Counted from the first letter of the stretch, positions 8,800 to 17,736 are shown. The stretch is 35,286 nt of DNA from JBECKW01 sp040235505 (GCA_040235505.1 JBECKW010000355.1:1-35286); one strand, 5' to 3'. The notes: a model not told the origin generated them from the sequence alone. Numbers and translations: made by a program.

Positions 8800-10899
8800 A
8801 TGAAAAAAAAGCATTTCATGAGATCCCGGTTGTTATTTATCATCGTCGTATCGCTTCTGGTTGCAGGTTGTGGAAAAACTGCTGACGAATGGGTCGTTGC
8901 ATCAGGCACTACCAAGACGGTCAACGAGACGACTCACCTGAGCAAGTTGACCATCGAAGACAATGCAGAGCTTGCTGCGCCGGAGGGTCACATACTGACC
9001 TTGACCGTGGACGGGGTCGAGACCGGACAGGTGCTCAAGACATGGGAGGGCTTTGATTATAGATTCGCCCCCGGCGCCTACGAGGGGAATATCGTGCTCA
9101 CCGTGGCCGAAGCCAACGATGTGTCCGTGCCCGGAAGAGGAGGCGGAATGCCGGGTATGGCAGATGCTCCCGCTGGCGGTGTGCCGGGCGGCGGTGAGAG
9201 TGCACGCGGCAGTGCACCTGAAGGTGGAATGCCCACGAGTGGAGGGATGCCGGGCGGCACGGGCGCTCCCGAAGGCGGCATGCCCGGGGGCTCAATGCCG
9301 GGCGGTACCGGTGGCGGGTCCCCCACTATCTACCCCTTCCGCCAGGCCCTCTATCTGGATGCGAACGGTATCGATTTGGAAAAATCGGTCCTTGCCGCCG
9401 TGCAGGGTGAAACGCCCACCGGATTCGACATTCATGACATACGAATCGAATCGAAGGGATCTTTTTACAAAGACAAAACGTCCCCCGGCGGCACCGGTTT
9501 CAACGGCATCTATGCCGCTGGCGGCGAATACACAATTAAAAACGTCGATATCAATTTCTTCGGCGACGGCCGCAGTGATTTCCAGGGGTATGGTTCGGCC
9601 ATAGTGGCCAAAGGCGACGGCACCAAGCTCGTCCTGGACAACGTAACCATCAAGGACCAGGGCGTGGTCCGCGCCGGCATCATCGCCAAGGACGGAAGCA
9701 AAGTGATCGTCAAGAACTCCCATATAGATACGAAAAGCGGCGTGCTTCCCCCCGACTACGTTGCCACCATGGACACCTCCCAGATGCGCTCGACGCTCTG
9801 GATATCGGGGATGAAGGGCAACGTCCGCGCCACCAGCGTGATGGGCAAAGGGACCGAGGCGACCTACATCAACTCCACCGTCAGTTCCGATGGCTGGGGC
9901 GTTCTGTCCACCGACGGCACCAGCGGCGCCTATCTCACCGCCATCAACACCAAGGCCATCCTTGACGGCGATTCGGGATACGGCAATTACAACGACCCGG
10001 ATGCCCACGTGGCATATTACGGCTGCGATATGGAAATGGCCACTTTTGCTTCGTGTATCGGTTCCGGAGACGTTTACTACGGCGACAGCACACGAGAAGC
10101 CGTGGCCAAACTCAACGAAAAATTCGGTCTCGGCCTCACAACGGAAGAACTGAACAACATCCCCGTGAAGCCAACCGTCATCAACTCGAAGCAACATGCC
10201 GTCATGTGGCACCGGTCCGGGAATCCCCTGTCCATTGACGGCGGCACGAAGATCAATACGGGGAAGAGCGCCTTCATCATGTCGGCGGTGCCAGCCGTGA
10301 TGACCGTGAATGGTGCCGGCGGGGTCGGCATAAACAGCGGCACGGGCGTGATCCTGCAGGTGGCCTCCGACGACCAGCCCGCGGATATGTCCCCTGCCGG
10401 TTATTACGAGGAGCCCACAACTGCGCCTGAACCGATCGAAGGTTTCGACACCACCTCCGCAGATGGTGCGGCCACCGCCAACCTCTCCAACATCGACCTG
10501 AAGGGCGATTTTTACAACTCCGTCGGCTGGGGCAAACTCACCGACAAGCTCAATATGGCCATTAACCTGGACAGTGCCAGCATCACCGGCGTGATTTCCG
10601 CTTCCGAATCCCATCACCCGGTATCCAGAATCACCAAGGATAACAATGAAAATTTTCACCTGATCACCGATACCGCACGCCCTGCCATTAACAACGGGGT
10701 TATCTTGAATTTGACCAACAGCTCCGCCTGGAAGGTGACCGGCACCTCCTACCTGACCAAACTGGTGCTGGACGGATCTTCTTCCGTCACCGCCGCCCGG
10801 GAGGGCGCCAAGGTCACCATGACGGTAGGCGGCGTCAAAACGGATATCGCGCCCGGCCGCACTTACGCCGGAGCAATCGTGGTATCCGTGGAAGAGTGA
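8800..10899 (+). CDS. Secreted beta-helix lipoprotein B
   Basis: This 699-residue paralogue of the protein at 1315 has a lipobox ending LVAGC with Cys24 and Gly at +2, predicting an outer-membrane lipoprotein. A compact N-terminal module (about 35-108) is followed by a very Gly/Met/Pro-rich linker (about 111-175) with many GGMPGG-like units. The conserved beta-helix core and a C-terminal module related to the N-terminal one complete it. I chose the ATG at 8800 because GGGAGG lies 8 bases upstream; an in-frame GTG at 8779 would add seven residues with no ribosome site. It lies 39 bases before the Tat flavoprotein at 10939. It is closer to paralogue C (13133) than to A in the half after the linker. 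No enzyme active site is recognisable; substrate binding or scaffolding is inferred. Confidence 0.88.
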   Translation: MKKKHFMRSRLLFIIVVSLLVAGCGKTADEWVVASGTTKTVNETTHLSKLTIEDNAELAAPEGHILTLTVDGVETGQVLKTWEGFDYRFAPGAYEGNIVLTVAEANDVSVPGRGGGMPGMADAPAGGVPGGGESARGSAPEGGMPTSGGMPGGTGAPEGGMPGGSMPGGTGGGSPTIYPFRQALYLDANGIDLEKSVLAAVQGETPTGFDIHDIRIESKGSFYKDKTSPGGTGFNGIYAAGGEYTIKNVDINFFGDGRSDFQGYGSAIVAKGDGTKLVLDNVTIKDQGVVRAGIIAKDGSKVIVKNSHIDTKSGVLPPDYVATMDTSQMRSTLWISGMKGNVRATSVMGKGTEATYINSTVSSDGWGVLSTDGTSGAYLTAINTKAILDGDSGYGNYNDPDAHVAYYGCDMEMATFASCIGSGDVYYGDSTREAVAKLNEKFGLGLTTEELNNIPVKPTVINSKQHAVMWHRSGNPLSIDGGTKINTGKSAFIMSAVPAVMTVNGAGGVGINSGTGVILQVASDDQPADMSPAGYYEEPTTAPEPIEGFDTTSADGAATANLSNIDLKGDFYNSVGWGKLTDKLNMAINLDSASITGVISASESHHPVSRITKDNNENFHLITDTARPAINNGVILNLTNSSAWKVTGTSYLTKLVLDGSSSVTAAREGAKVTMTVGGVKTDIAPGRTYAGAIVVSVEE
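9133..9321 (+). repeat. Low-complexity Gly/Met/Pro-coding tract
   Basis: About 190 bases inside the second beta-helix gene are built of degenerate short units encoding GGMPGG and similar peptides, such as GMPGG and APEGGMP. The same kind of tract, shorter, is found in its paralogues and in unrelated genes of the cluster. Units are degenerate at DNA level, so this is a protein-level low-complexity region rather than a clean microsatellite. Confidence 0.75.
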
Positions 10900-10938
10900 G
10901 AAAAAACACCAATTGCTCTGCTCGGGGAGGATTCAATT

Positions 10939-12921
10939 ATGGAAAAGAAACCAGGCAAGTATATTTCCCGCAGGAATTTTCTAAAGGCATCCGCCGTCAC
11001 CGTTGCGGCCGCAACCGGTGCAACGGCTTTTGCTGCATCGGCCGGCCCGCCGGGGCGCGGCGGTTCCGCCCCAGAGGAATCTACGGGAAAAAGTGCGGCA
11101 TCCGCTTCTCCATCGGGTCGGGTTTTTGGATACTGTGGCGAAGGGGACTGGCTAGGTACGGCGCCGGTTATTCCGGACTCCGACATCTCCAGGACCATCG
11201 ACGTCGATGTGCTGGTGCTCGGCGGCGGCCATGCGGGCCTGATGGCGGCATTGGGAGCTTCGGACAACGGCGCCAAGGTAGCCGTTGTCGAGAAAAAGGC
11301 CAAGGAAGCATTCAATTCTTATTGGGGGCGTGTCGGAGAGGATATCGGCCATGTCAACTCCAAGTGGCTGATAAGTCGCGGGTACGGGCCTTATGTCACG
11401 GGCGAGATTGTCGCGGAGTTTGTCAAACGCGCTGCGGGTCGCTGCAACCCGGATATCATTCGCCTCTTCGTGGAGAACTCCGGCCCCATGTTTGACAGGA
11501 TGGTGGAGGTTTACGAAGAGTACAAGGATCTGCGTAAGGCAAACGACAGCGAGGTGGTCTTCCAATACAGCGAAGGGGGAGGGGGACGTGGCTCGGGGGG
11601 CGGCAACGGTTTCACCGAGACATACGACTTCTCCAATGTCATGAGTGGGGAGATGTGCATCAACCAGGCTCAGAAGGGTGTTGATCCCAAAGACTATCCC
11701 ATCGAGCTTGGTGGCTACAAGACATGGCCCTGCAATGCCCAGTTTATGGGCCCCATTATGCGGAAACCGGTGGGCGCCTTTATTTCGGTTCTCAGATGGT
11801 TTGAAAAATATCAGGTGCAAAAGACCATCGATCAAGGCGCGGACTGGTATTACGGGACAAGTGCGGTTGTGCTGACCCAGGCATCAAACGGGGATATTAC
11901 CGGTGCCATCGTGCAGGATTCCGACGGCAAGTATATCAAGTTCAGGACCGGCAAAGGGGTCATATTGGCCACCGGCGGGTTTAAAAACAATCCCGATATG
12001 TGCTGGGCTCTTCTTAACGAGAACATGGAGTGGGCTGAGCGCGGCGGAACGACGAAAGAAAAACTCAGAGGCGATGCCACGAGCGGAATGGGTCATAAAA
12101 TGGGATGCTGGGCGGGCGGCATGATCGAGCCCTCCCCTCGCGGGGGCATGCTGTTGGGCGGCGGTGCATCAGGTCCGTGGGGCGAAGGCCCCATGCTGCA
12201 GCTCAACGCCCATGCGAAGCGATTTTGCAACGAAGCGGCTGCGGCGCTGATAGGTCCCATAGTAAAACGTCAGCCCGAAGGCCTCTTATGTCTTGTTACG
12301 GACAAGAAATTCATGCGGAGTGTAGAAATCGCCGGCCTGGAGCACGGCGGACCCAATTACGGCCGTCCCGAGTATTATGAAGATACCGAGGAGGCCATGA
12401 AAAAGGTATTAGGTACCGGTGCCGAAGGCTTCACGGTTATAGGCTGCGTGGTTGCGGAGCGGGAGGGCGCCACCGTGTACGGCGCCAACACCCTGGAGGA
12501 ACTGGCCGGATACCTGGGATATACGGGTGATCTCGTACAGACCTTTGTCGCATCCATCAAGCGCTACAACGAGCTTTGCTACGCGGGCGTCGACAGCGAT
12601 TTCGGGAAGGATGCCAAGGCCATGATTCCCATAGATGAGCCTCCGTTCTATGGCTGCAAAACCGAGACCGGCGGCGGTATGATGGCGATGATGGGTCTTG
12701 GCGGCATGGCGACGATATCGGGGCTCATAACCGACGAAAGACTCTGCGTACTTGACAAGGAGGGACACCCCATCAAGGGGCTGTATGCCTGCGGCAACAC
12801 CCTCGGCGGACGCTATGGCCTGGGCTACAGTACACCATTTGCGGGCAATTCCATCGGTATGGCGTGTACCCACGGCTGGCTGGCCGGGAGGTTCGCGACG
12901 GGTATCGAGGACAAGGCATAG
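10939..12921 (+). CDS. Tat-exported FAD-dependent reductase/dehydrogenase 2
   Basis: This 660-residue member of the fumarate reductase / ketosteroid dehydrogenase superfamily is divergent from the 3375/15285/17737/22949 group. The Tat signal is SRRNFLKA with Arg11-12, then an Ala-rich hydrophobic stretch and a Ser/Gly-rich spacer. The FAD loop GGGHAG is at 95-100. A Gly-rich insert lies near 213-224, and a second Gly/Met-rich run (GGGMMAMMGLGG) occupies the site of the fumarate reductase HHTMGG element. The C-terminal FAD segment reads CGNTLGGRYGLGYS. GGGGAGG upstream supports the start. It follows beta-helix B after 39 bases, the second beta-helix plus flavoprotein pair. Neither heme nor iron-sulfur motif is present, so it needs an external electron partner. 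Substrate unknown. Confidence 0.92.
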   Translation: MEKKPGKYISRRNFLKASAVTVAAATGATAFAASAGPPGRGGSAPEESTGKSAASASPSGRVFGYCGEGDWLGTAPVIPDSDISRTIDVDVLVLGGGHAGLMAALGASDNGAKVAVVEKKAKEAFNSYWGRVGEDIGHVNSKWLISRGYGPYVTGEIVAEFVKRAAGRCNPDIIRLFVENSGPMFDRMVEVYEEYKDLRKANDSEVVFQYSEGGGGRGSGGGNGFTETYDFSNVMSGEMCINQAQKGVDPKDYPIELGGYKTWPCNAQFMGPIMRKPVGAFISVLRWFEKYQVQKTIDQGADWYYGTSAVVLTQASNGDITGAIVQDSDGKYIKFRTGKGVILATGGFKNNPDMCWALLNENMEWAERGGTTKEKLRGDATSGMGHKMGCWAGGMIEPSPRGGMLLGGGASGPWGEGPMLQLNAHAKRFCNEAAAALIGPIVKRQPEGLLCLVTDKKFMRSVEIAGLEHGGPNYGRPEYYEDTEEAMKKVLGTGAEGFTVIGCVVAEREGATVYGANTLEELAGYLGYTGDLVQTFVASIKRYNELCYAGVDSDFGKDAKAMIPIDEPPFYGCKTETGGGMMAMMGLGGMATISGLITDERLCVLDKEGHPIKGLYACGNTLGGRYGLGYSTPFAGNSIGMACTHGWLAGRFATGIEDKA

Positions 12922-12958
12922 CGCACATGAACATCACCGATTTGCTGAAAACAAAAAT

Positions 12959-13093
12959 AATCCGCAGATTTTCGCAGATTGAAAAAATGAGGGGTTTTAT
13001 TGCAAAGCTCGAGTCTAATACCCCGTCCGCTTGCGGCGGGGTGGTTCATTTTCCTTTTTTTAAATCTGCGTGAATCTGCGTAATCTGCGGATT
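12959..13093. repeat. Inverted repeat of AATCTGCG units flanking a GC hairpin
   Basis: A left arm at 12959-12980 is the reverse complement of a right arm at 13073-13093 except for a small 2/1 bulge. The right side carries three AATCTGCG units at 13063, 13073 and 13082. The nested GC-rich hairpin at 13021-13041 is listed separately. The element fills most of the gap between the second flavoprotein and the third beta-helix gene. It resembles AATCTGCG-type intergenic repeats common in environmental bacterial genomes (recollection, not checked). Confidence 0.8.
13021..13063 (+). terminator. Possible intrinsic terminator after flavoprotein 2
   Basis: CCCCGTCCGC and GCGGCGGGG form a GC-rich stem with one bulge and a very small loop. 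A T-rich stretch follows about ten bases later. The distance to the T-run is longer than usual, so termination may be partial. It would separate the transcript of the 8800-12921 pair from that of the third beta-helix gene. Confidence 0.35.
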
Positions 13094-13132
13094 GGAAAGG
13101 TTTTACGATATAATAAAACGGGAGGTGAAGCT

Positions 13133-15166
13133 ATGAAAAGAAAGTACTTGGCTGGATTCCGAATTCTTCTTCTTGCTGTTGCATCTCTGTTGCTTGTATC
13201 CGCGGTAAGTGTTGCCGAAGAGTGGGTGGTGGAACCCTACACCACCAAAATGGTAAATGAAACGACCCAGCTGACTAAATTGACCATCGGCCAGGGCGCC
13301 GACCTTACCGCTCCTGCCGGCCATACACTGACATTGACTGTCGATGGGGTTGAAACCGGTCAGGTATTGAAATCGTGGACCGGAAAGGAATACAAATTCG
13401 TCCCGGGCGTTTACAAGGGAGATGTCGTCCTCACCGTTGCCGAATCAAACGAGGTCACCCGGGTTTCCGTGGGCGGCGGCATGCCGGATGGCGGTGCGCC
13501 CCCGCAGGGCGGGGTGTCCGGCGGCACGAGCGGTGAAAGCGCCCGCGGAGGCGCCCCCCCCGCAGGCGGCATGCCGAGTGCCGGTGCAAGCAGGGGCGGC
13601 CCCTACTCCTTCCGTGAGGCCCTCTACCTGGGTGCGAACGGCATCGATTACGGCAAGTCCGTCCTGGCCGCTGTGCAGGGTGAAAAACCCTCCGGATTCA
13701 CCATTCAAAACATCCGGATCCGATCACAGGGATCCTTGTACAAAGATCCCACCTCCCCCGGCGGCACCGGTTTCACCGGCATCTATGCCGCCGGCGGCCA
13801 CTACACGATCAAAAATGTCGACATCGACTTTTTCGGCGACGGCCTGAACGACTTTATCGGTGACGGCGCGGGCATCGTGGCCGGCGGCAAGGATACCCGC
13901 CTCGTCCTGGACCATGTGAACATCGAGAACCACGGGGTGGTGCGCGCCGGTCTCATCGTCAAGGACGGCAGCAAGGTGGTTGTCAAGAATTCGAATATAC
14001 ACATCAGGGGCGGCGTGCTGCCCCCCGACGATCCCTTTGGCCAGTCGGGAGAGATGCGCTCGACACTCTGGATATCGGGCATGAGCGGCACCACCCGCGC
14101 CACCAGCATCTTGGGCGAAAATACGGAGGCAACCTACATCGACTCCTCCATCTCCTCCGACGGCTGGGGGGTCCTGTCAACCGACGGCACTAAAAATGTC
14201 CATCTGAACGCCATCAACTGCAAGGTCAGTCTGACCGGAAAGGCGGGATACGGCAATTACAACGACCCTTCCGCCCACGTCGCCTATTACGGCTGCGATC
14301 TTGACATGGCTACGTTCGCTTCGGCCATTGGCTCCGGGGACGTGTATTACGGCGACTGCTCGCCCAAGGTCGTGGCGAAGCTCAATAAAGAATTCGATCT
14401 CGGCCTCACCCAGGAAGAGATAAAAAGCATCCCGGTGAAACCCACCATCATTAATTCCAGAAATCACGCCGTCATGTGGCACCGGTCCGGTAACCCTCTG
14501 ACGATTGACGGCGGTACGACGATCAACACTGCAAAAAGTACTTTCCTTGTGTCGGGCGTGCCCGCCGCGCTCACCATGGACGGGTCCGGGGGCGCCCAGA
14601 TAAATACCGGAAACGGCGTCATCATGCAGGTAGCCTCAGACGATCAGCCCGCCGGAATGGGACAGGGTTCCGGGGGGTACGAAGAACCCACGAGCGCTCC
14701 CGAACCGATTAAAGGGTTTGACAATACTGCCACCGCCGAGGCGGCCACCGCCAATTTTTCCAATATTGACCTCCAGGGCGACTTCTACAACTCCGTGGGC
14801 TGGGGAAAGCTGACCGACAAACTCAACATGGCGCTTAACTTCGATAACGCCAGCATTACCGGCGTGATCTCCGCTTCCGAATCGCATCACCCTTCTCCCA
14901 GAATTACAAAAGCGAACTTTCGGGAGTTTCACACGATCACCGATACGCCAAAGCCTGCTGTCAATAACGGTGTCATCGTCAACCTGGCACACGGTTCCAA
15001 TTGGACGGTCACCGGTACTTCTTACCTGACCAAGCTGGTACTGGATAAGTCTTCTTCAGTCACCCCCCGGAAAGATACCAGCCTTTCCATGACGGTCAAC
15101 GGAGTCAAAACGAAAATTGCCCCCGGTAAAACATACACCGGTGCGATCGTAGTGTCGGTGGAGTAA
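13133..15166 (+). CDS. Secreted beta-helix protein C
   Basis: This 677-residue paralogue of the proteins at 1315 and 8800 differs in having an ordinary signal peptide, with likely cleavage after VSVA (residue 28), and no lipobox Cys. It should be soluble in the periplasm or exported. The N-terminal module, Gly/Met/Pro-rich linker (about 110-156), beta-helix core with MRSTLWISGM and C-terminal module are all kept. The ATG at 13133 follows GGGAGGTGA; the upstream in-frame start at 13070 lies in the AATCTGCG repeat and is rejected. It precedes the Tat flavoprotein at 15285, forming the third beta-helix plus flavoprotein pair. Function beyond binding or scaffolding cannot be assigned. Confidence 0.88.
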   Translation: MKRKYLAGFRILLLAVASLLLVSAVSVAEEWVVEPYTTKMVNETTQLTKLTIGQGADLTAPAGHTLTLTVDGVETGQVLKSWTGKEYKFVPGVYKGDVVLTVAESNEVTRVSVGGGMPDGGAPPQGGVSGGTSGESARGGAPPAGGMPSAGASRGGPYSFREALYLGANGIDYGKSVLAAVQGEKPSGFTIQNIRIRSQGSLYKDPTSPGGTGFTGIYAAGGHYTIKNVDIDFFGDGLNDFIGDGAGIVAGGKDTRLVLDHVNIENHGVVRAGLIVKDGSKVVVKNSNIHIRGGVLPPDDPFGQSGEMRSTLWISGMSGTTRATSILGENTEATYIDSSISSDGWGVLSTDGTKNVHLNAINCKVSLTGKAGYGNYNDPSAHVAYYGCDLDMATFASAIGSGDVYYGDCSPKVVAKLNKEFDLGLTQEEIKSIPVKPTIINSRNHAVMWHRSGNPLTIDGGTTINTAKSTFLVSGVPAALTMDGSGGAQINTGNGVIMQVASDDQPAGMGQGSGGYEEPTSAPEPIKGFDNTATAEAATANFSNIDLQGDFYNSVGWGKLTDKLNMALNFDNASITGVISASESHHPSPRITKANFREFHTITDTPKPAVNNGVIVNLAHGSNWTVTGTSYLTKLVLDKSSSVTPRKDTSLSMTVNGVKTKIAPGKTYTGAIVVSVE

Positions 15167-15225
15167 AGGGCATGGAGCAAAGAGCACAGGGCAAAAAGCA
15201 AAGCACATGGCAGAAGGTATTAAAA

Positions 15226-15254
15226 CTCAGCACTCAGTACTCAGCACTCAGCAC
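15226..15254 (+). repeat. Four tandem 7-base units (CTCAGCA)
   Basis: Four copies of CTCAGCA, one with a single change (CTCAGTA), stand head to tail between beta-helix gene C and the next flavoprotein gene. They follow a stretch at about 15172-15212 made of similar AGCA/GGCA-containing words. The array has no coding role and ends 30 bases before the flavoprotein ATG. Confidence 0.85.
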
Positions 15255-15284
15255 TTCCCCGAGGTTGGAGTTTAGGAGGAAAAC

Positions 15285-17063
15285 ATGTCTACAAACGACA
15301 ATAGAACCGGAAAACATCTTGATCGGCGCAGTTTTCTGAAAGGTGTTGCCGCCACCGGTGCCATGGCCACCATCGCCGCCGCGCATCCGGCGGTCCCAGC
15401 ACAATCGGCGGGAGAAAACAAGACGGCCGCAAAATCCTGGCGGGACAAGCCCGATCCCATTGACGAGCGGCTGATATCAGACGGCGGGACCTATGATGTG
15501 GTGGTCGTGGGGGGCGGCAACTCCGGCATGATATGCGCCAGCGCCGCCGCCATGAAGGGCGCTTCCGTGGCGGTCATCGAAAACCAGGTCGAAAAGACCT
15601 ACATCCCCGGCGCCGGAAAAGAGGTCGGGACCGTCAACTCCCAATATGCACTGAGCCAGGGGGCCCCCAGGATCAATCCGGACGAATTTCTCAGGGAACT
15701 GGCCCGCCGCAACGTGATCCGCCATAACCCGAAGCGGGCGAGCTATTACGTCAAAAACAGCGGCAGGGTCTTTGACTGGGTGATCAATGTCATGGATAAG
15801 GATTGGATGGCCGAAAACTGTCATTTGTTCAGCTGCCCCCCCAAGCCGACGGTTCTGCTGGAGGCGTCCGGATGGAAATTTTTCTACGGGACCGCCGTTT
15901 TCCTCAATAAGAATAACAATACGGGGAAAGAAACATGGCCGCAGGTCATGCTGCGCCATAAAGAAAGGGCCATGACCAAGGGCGCAAAATGGTTCTTCGA
16001 GCACCATGCGGAGATGTGCGACGTCGACGATTCCGGGGCGGTCACGGGTCTTGTGGCCAAGAGGAAGGATGGGTCATACGTCCGTTTCAAGGCCCGGAAA
16101 GGCGTTGCGCTCTGCGCCGGCGATTTCTCAGGGAACCGTGAGATGGTCATCGATATCCTGGATTCGATCCGTCATGAGGCGGAAGCCCGGGGCGATCTCA
16201 ACCTGGTGAAGGCCGGGATGGCGTTTGGGGGGCTTACCCGCGACGGTTCCAACATCAAGCTGGGACTCTGGGCCGGCGGCCATATCGAGATCGGCCCCCA
16301 TTCCACCATGGGCGATGGCGATCCGGGTACGGGTGTATGGTTTATGCAGCTCGATAACACCGGCGAACGTTTCTATGACGAGGTCGCCGGCACCACACTT
16401 TCCAGGCCCAAAGACAGCTTCACCGTTACATTCAACGATTCGAACTGGCAGAAGGTCCTCGAGATGATGCCGCCGCGCCACGGGGCCGTCGATACCGCCG
16501 ATGTCATCAGCTGGCCGGCGACGCTTCGTCAGCTGGACAACGTAAAACCCGGTCCGACTCCCTATACCTGGGGCAAAGAGATGTATATCCGATACAGCCT
16601 CCCGGGGACCCTCTACTGCGCCAATACGATCGAAGAACTTCTCAATTACATGGATTGCTATAAAGGAGAGACCCGGAAGAAGGTACTGGCCGAGATCGCC
16701 CGGTATAACAAGATGTGCGAGAACGGCATGGATGAGGACTTCGGCAAAGACCCGCGCATCATGAAGGCCACCGCACTCAAAGACCCGCCCTTTTACGCCA
16801 CCGTCAATAAAATTGGGGGCACCGGCATGATGGGTCGCGGAGGCGGCATCGGCCCCGGCATGGTCACCACCACCGGTCTCGATACGGATGCGGAAGGACG
16901 CGTTCTTGACTCCAGCTTCAACCCCATCAAGGGCCTTTATGCCGCGGGGAACAATGCCGGCGGCCGCTTCATCACGGTGTACCAAAGCCCCTTCGCCGGC
17001 ATCAGCATCGGCATGGCGATCACCGACGGTTGCCTGCTGGGGGAAAGGCTTTCGGAGATTTAA
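15285..17063 (+). CDS. Tat-exported FAD-dependent reductase/dehydrogenase 3
   Basis: This 592-residue flavoprotein is a close paralogue of those at 3375, 17737 and 22949. Shared parts include the Tat motif DRRSFLKG (Arg14-15), FAD loop GGGNSG at 76-81, ARRNVIRHNPKRASYYVKN, the GERFYDE block, DEDFGKDP and the C-terminal GNNAGGRF. The stretch where fumarate reductases carry HHTMGG is Gly/Met-rich (GGTGMMGRGGG). The ATG follows AGGAGG at a good distance. It is preceded by beta-helix protein C and followed after 12 bases by the hydrolase-like gene, whose ribosome site overlaps this stop. That arrangement predicts coupled expression of oxidation or reduction and bond cleavage. The name fumarate reductase should not be used without biochemical support. 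Confidence 0.93.
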   Translation: MSTNDNRTGKHLDRRSFLKGVAATGAMATIAAAHPAVPAQSAGENKTAAKSWRDKPDPIDERLISDGGTYDVVVVGGGNSGMICASAAAMKGASVAVIENQVEKTYIPGAGKEVGTVNSQYALSQGAPRINPDEFLRELARRNVIRHNPKRASYYVKNSGRVFDWVINVMDKDWMAENCHLFSCPPKPTVLLEASGWKFFYGTAVFLNKNNNTGKETWPQVMLRHKERAMTKGAKWFFEHHAEMCDVDDSGAVTGLVAKRKDGSYVRFKARKGVALCAGDFSGNREMVIDILDSIRHEAEARGDLNLVKAGMAFGGLTRDGSNIKLGLWAGGHIEIGPHSTMGDGDPGTGVWFMQLDNTGERFYDEVAGTTLSRPKDSFTVTFNDSNWQKVLEMMPPRHGAVDTADVISWPATLRQLDNVKPGPTPYTWGKEMYIRYSLPGTLYCANTIEELLNYMDCYKGETRKKVLAEIARYNKMCENGMDEDFGKDPRIMKATALKDPPFYATVNKIGGTGMMGRGGGIGPGMVTTTGLDTDAEGRVLDSSFNPIKGLYAAGNNAGGRFITVYQSPFAGISIGMAITDGCLLGERLSEI

Positions 17064-17075
17064 AAGGAGAAAAAT

Positions 17076-17693
17076 ATGTTTATCGAAGAAGCAAACAAAC
17101 TGCTGGAACCCGGTTACCTTCCACTTGAAACCGGGTACATGCCGCTGTCCAACGGTCAATGGCTTATCGCCGCATTGACCCGGATGCCCGGGGTCACCGG
17201 GGAAATGCTGGATTGGTGGATGGGCTCTTATCTCGACAGCACGGAGAAGTATAAGTTGTGGGACAGCAATCATGTCCGCTTTGAATGGGACGATAAAAAG
17301 AAGCCCGGAGAATTCATCGGCGCAAGCCATATCTGTGAAGAAGTGCAGGGCCCCATCCACCTGAAGCTTCGGATAAAATTTGAAGATCCATCAAAGTTCC
17401 TGGACACATCGAGATTTGCCGAAGCCGGCATACAAACCGCCGTGGCCTGCACGGTATATTCCATTGATTGGAGCAGCATTTACAGCCGCATTGTCTGGGT
17501 CGCACGCACCACCGAAGACGGGGTGGAACAACGCTTCAGGGCCTGGGACACGCAAGGGACTCCGGAAACCGCCCAAGGTGGACTGACCCACACCATCGGA
17601 GAAATGGCCCGTCAGGCGCAATTTCTTCCGACGCTTTATGCCACGAACGGCAAGGTTTTTTTAAAGCCGGGAGAGACATACAGGTCGAAATAA
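17076..17693 (+). CDS. Possible DAPG-hydrolase (PhlG)-like protein
   Basis: This 205-residue protein without signal peptide carries segments that recall the 2,4-diacetylphloroglucinol hydrolase family. An N-terminal WWMGSY with DSTEKYKLWDSNH (about 47-66) is followed by HICEEVQG (85-92) and RTTEDGVEQRF (144-154). PhlG enzymes are zinc-dependent and cleave C-C bonds next to phloroglucinol rings. His66 and Glu88 or Glu89 could be metal ligands. In my recollection of the family the later His/Glu pair precedes the DG-E-R signature; here those positions appear to be Trp141 and Thr145, so the metal site may be altered, unless His172 and Glu176 serve. The gene sits 12 bases after flavoprotein 3 and 43 bases before flavoprotein 4. 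Family assignment is moderate and function uncertain. Confidence 0.6.
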   Translation: MFIEEANKLLEPGYLPLETGYMPLSNGQWLIAALTRMPGVTGEMLDWWMGSYLDSTEKYKLWDSNHVRFEWDDKKKPGEFIGASHICEEVQGPIHLKLRIKFEDPSKFLDTSRFAEAGIQTAVACTVYSIDWSSIYSRIVWVARTTEDGVEQRFRAWDTQGTPETAQGGLTHTIGEMARQAQFLPTLYATNGKVFLKPGETYRSK

Positions 17694-17708
17694 CTCCATA
17701 AGGAGAAT

Positions 17709-17735
17709 ATGAACATAAAAGCGTGGAGGGTTTAA
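17709..17735 (+). CDS. Possible 8-residue leader ORF (MNIKAWRV)
   Basis: An ATG preceded by AAGGAG opens an 8-codon frame that stops one base before the ATG of flavoprotein 4. The flavoprotein's own GGAGGG site lies inside this mini ORF, so ribosomes could be handed on by termination and restart. It may equally be a chance frame in a short spacer. Confidence 0.25.
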   Translation: MNIKAWRV

Positions 17736-17736
17736 A

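Noticed and set aside
1315..15166. Polysaccharide lyase or pectinase assignment for the beta-helix proteins
   Set aside because: The fold pattern fits but no conserved catalytic set is visible, and neighbours show no sugar-use genes.
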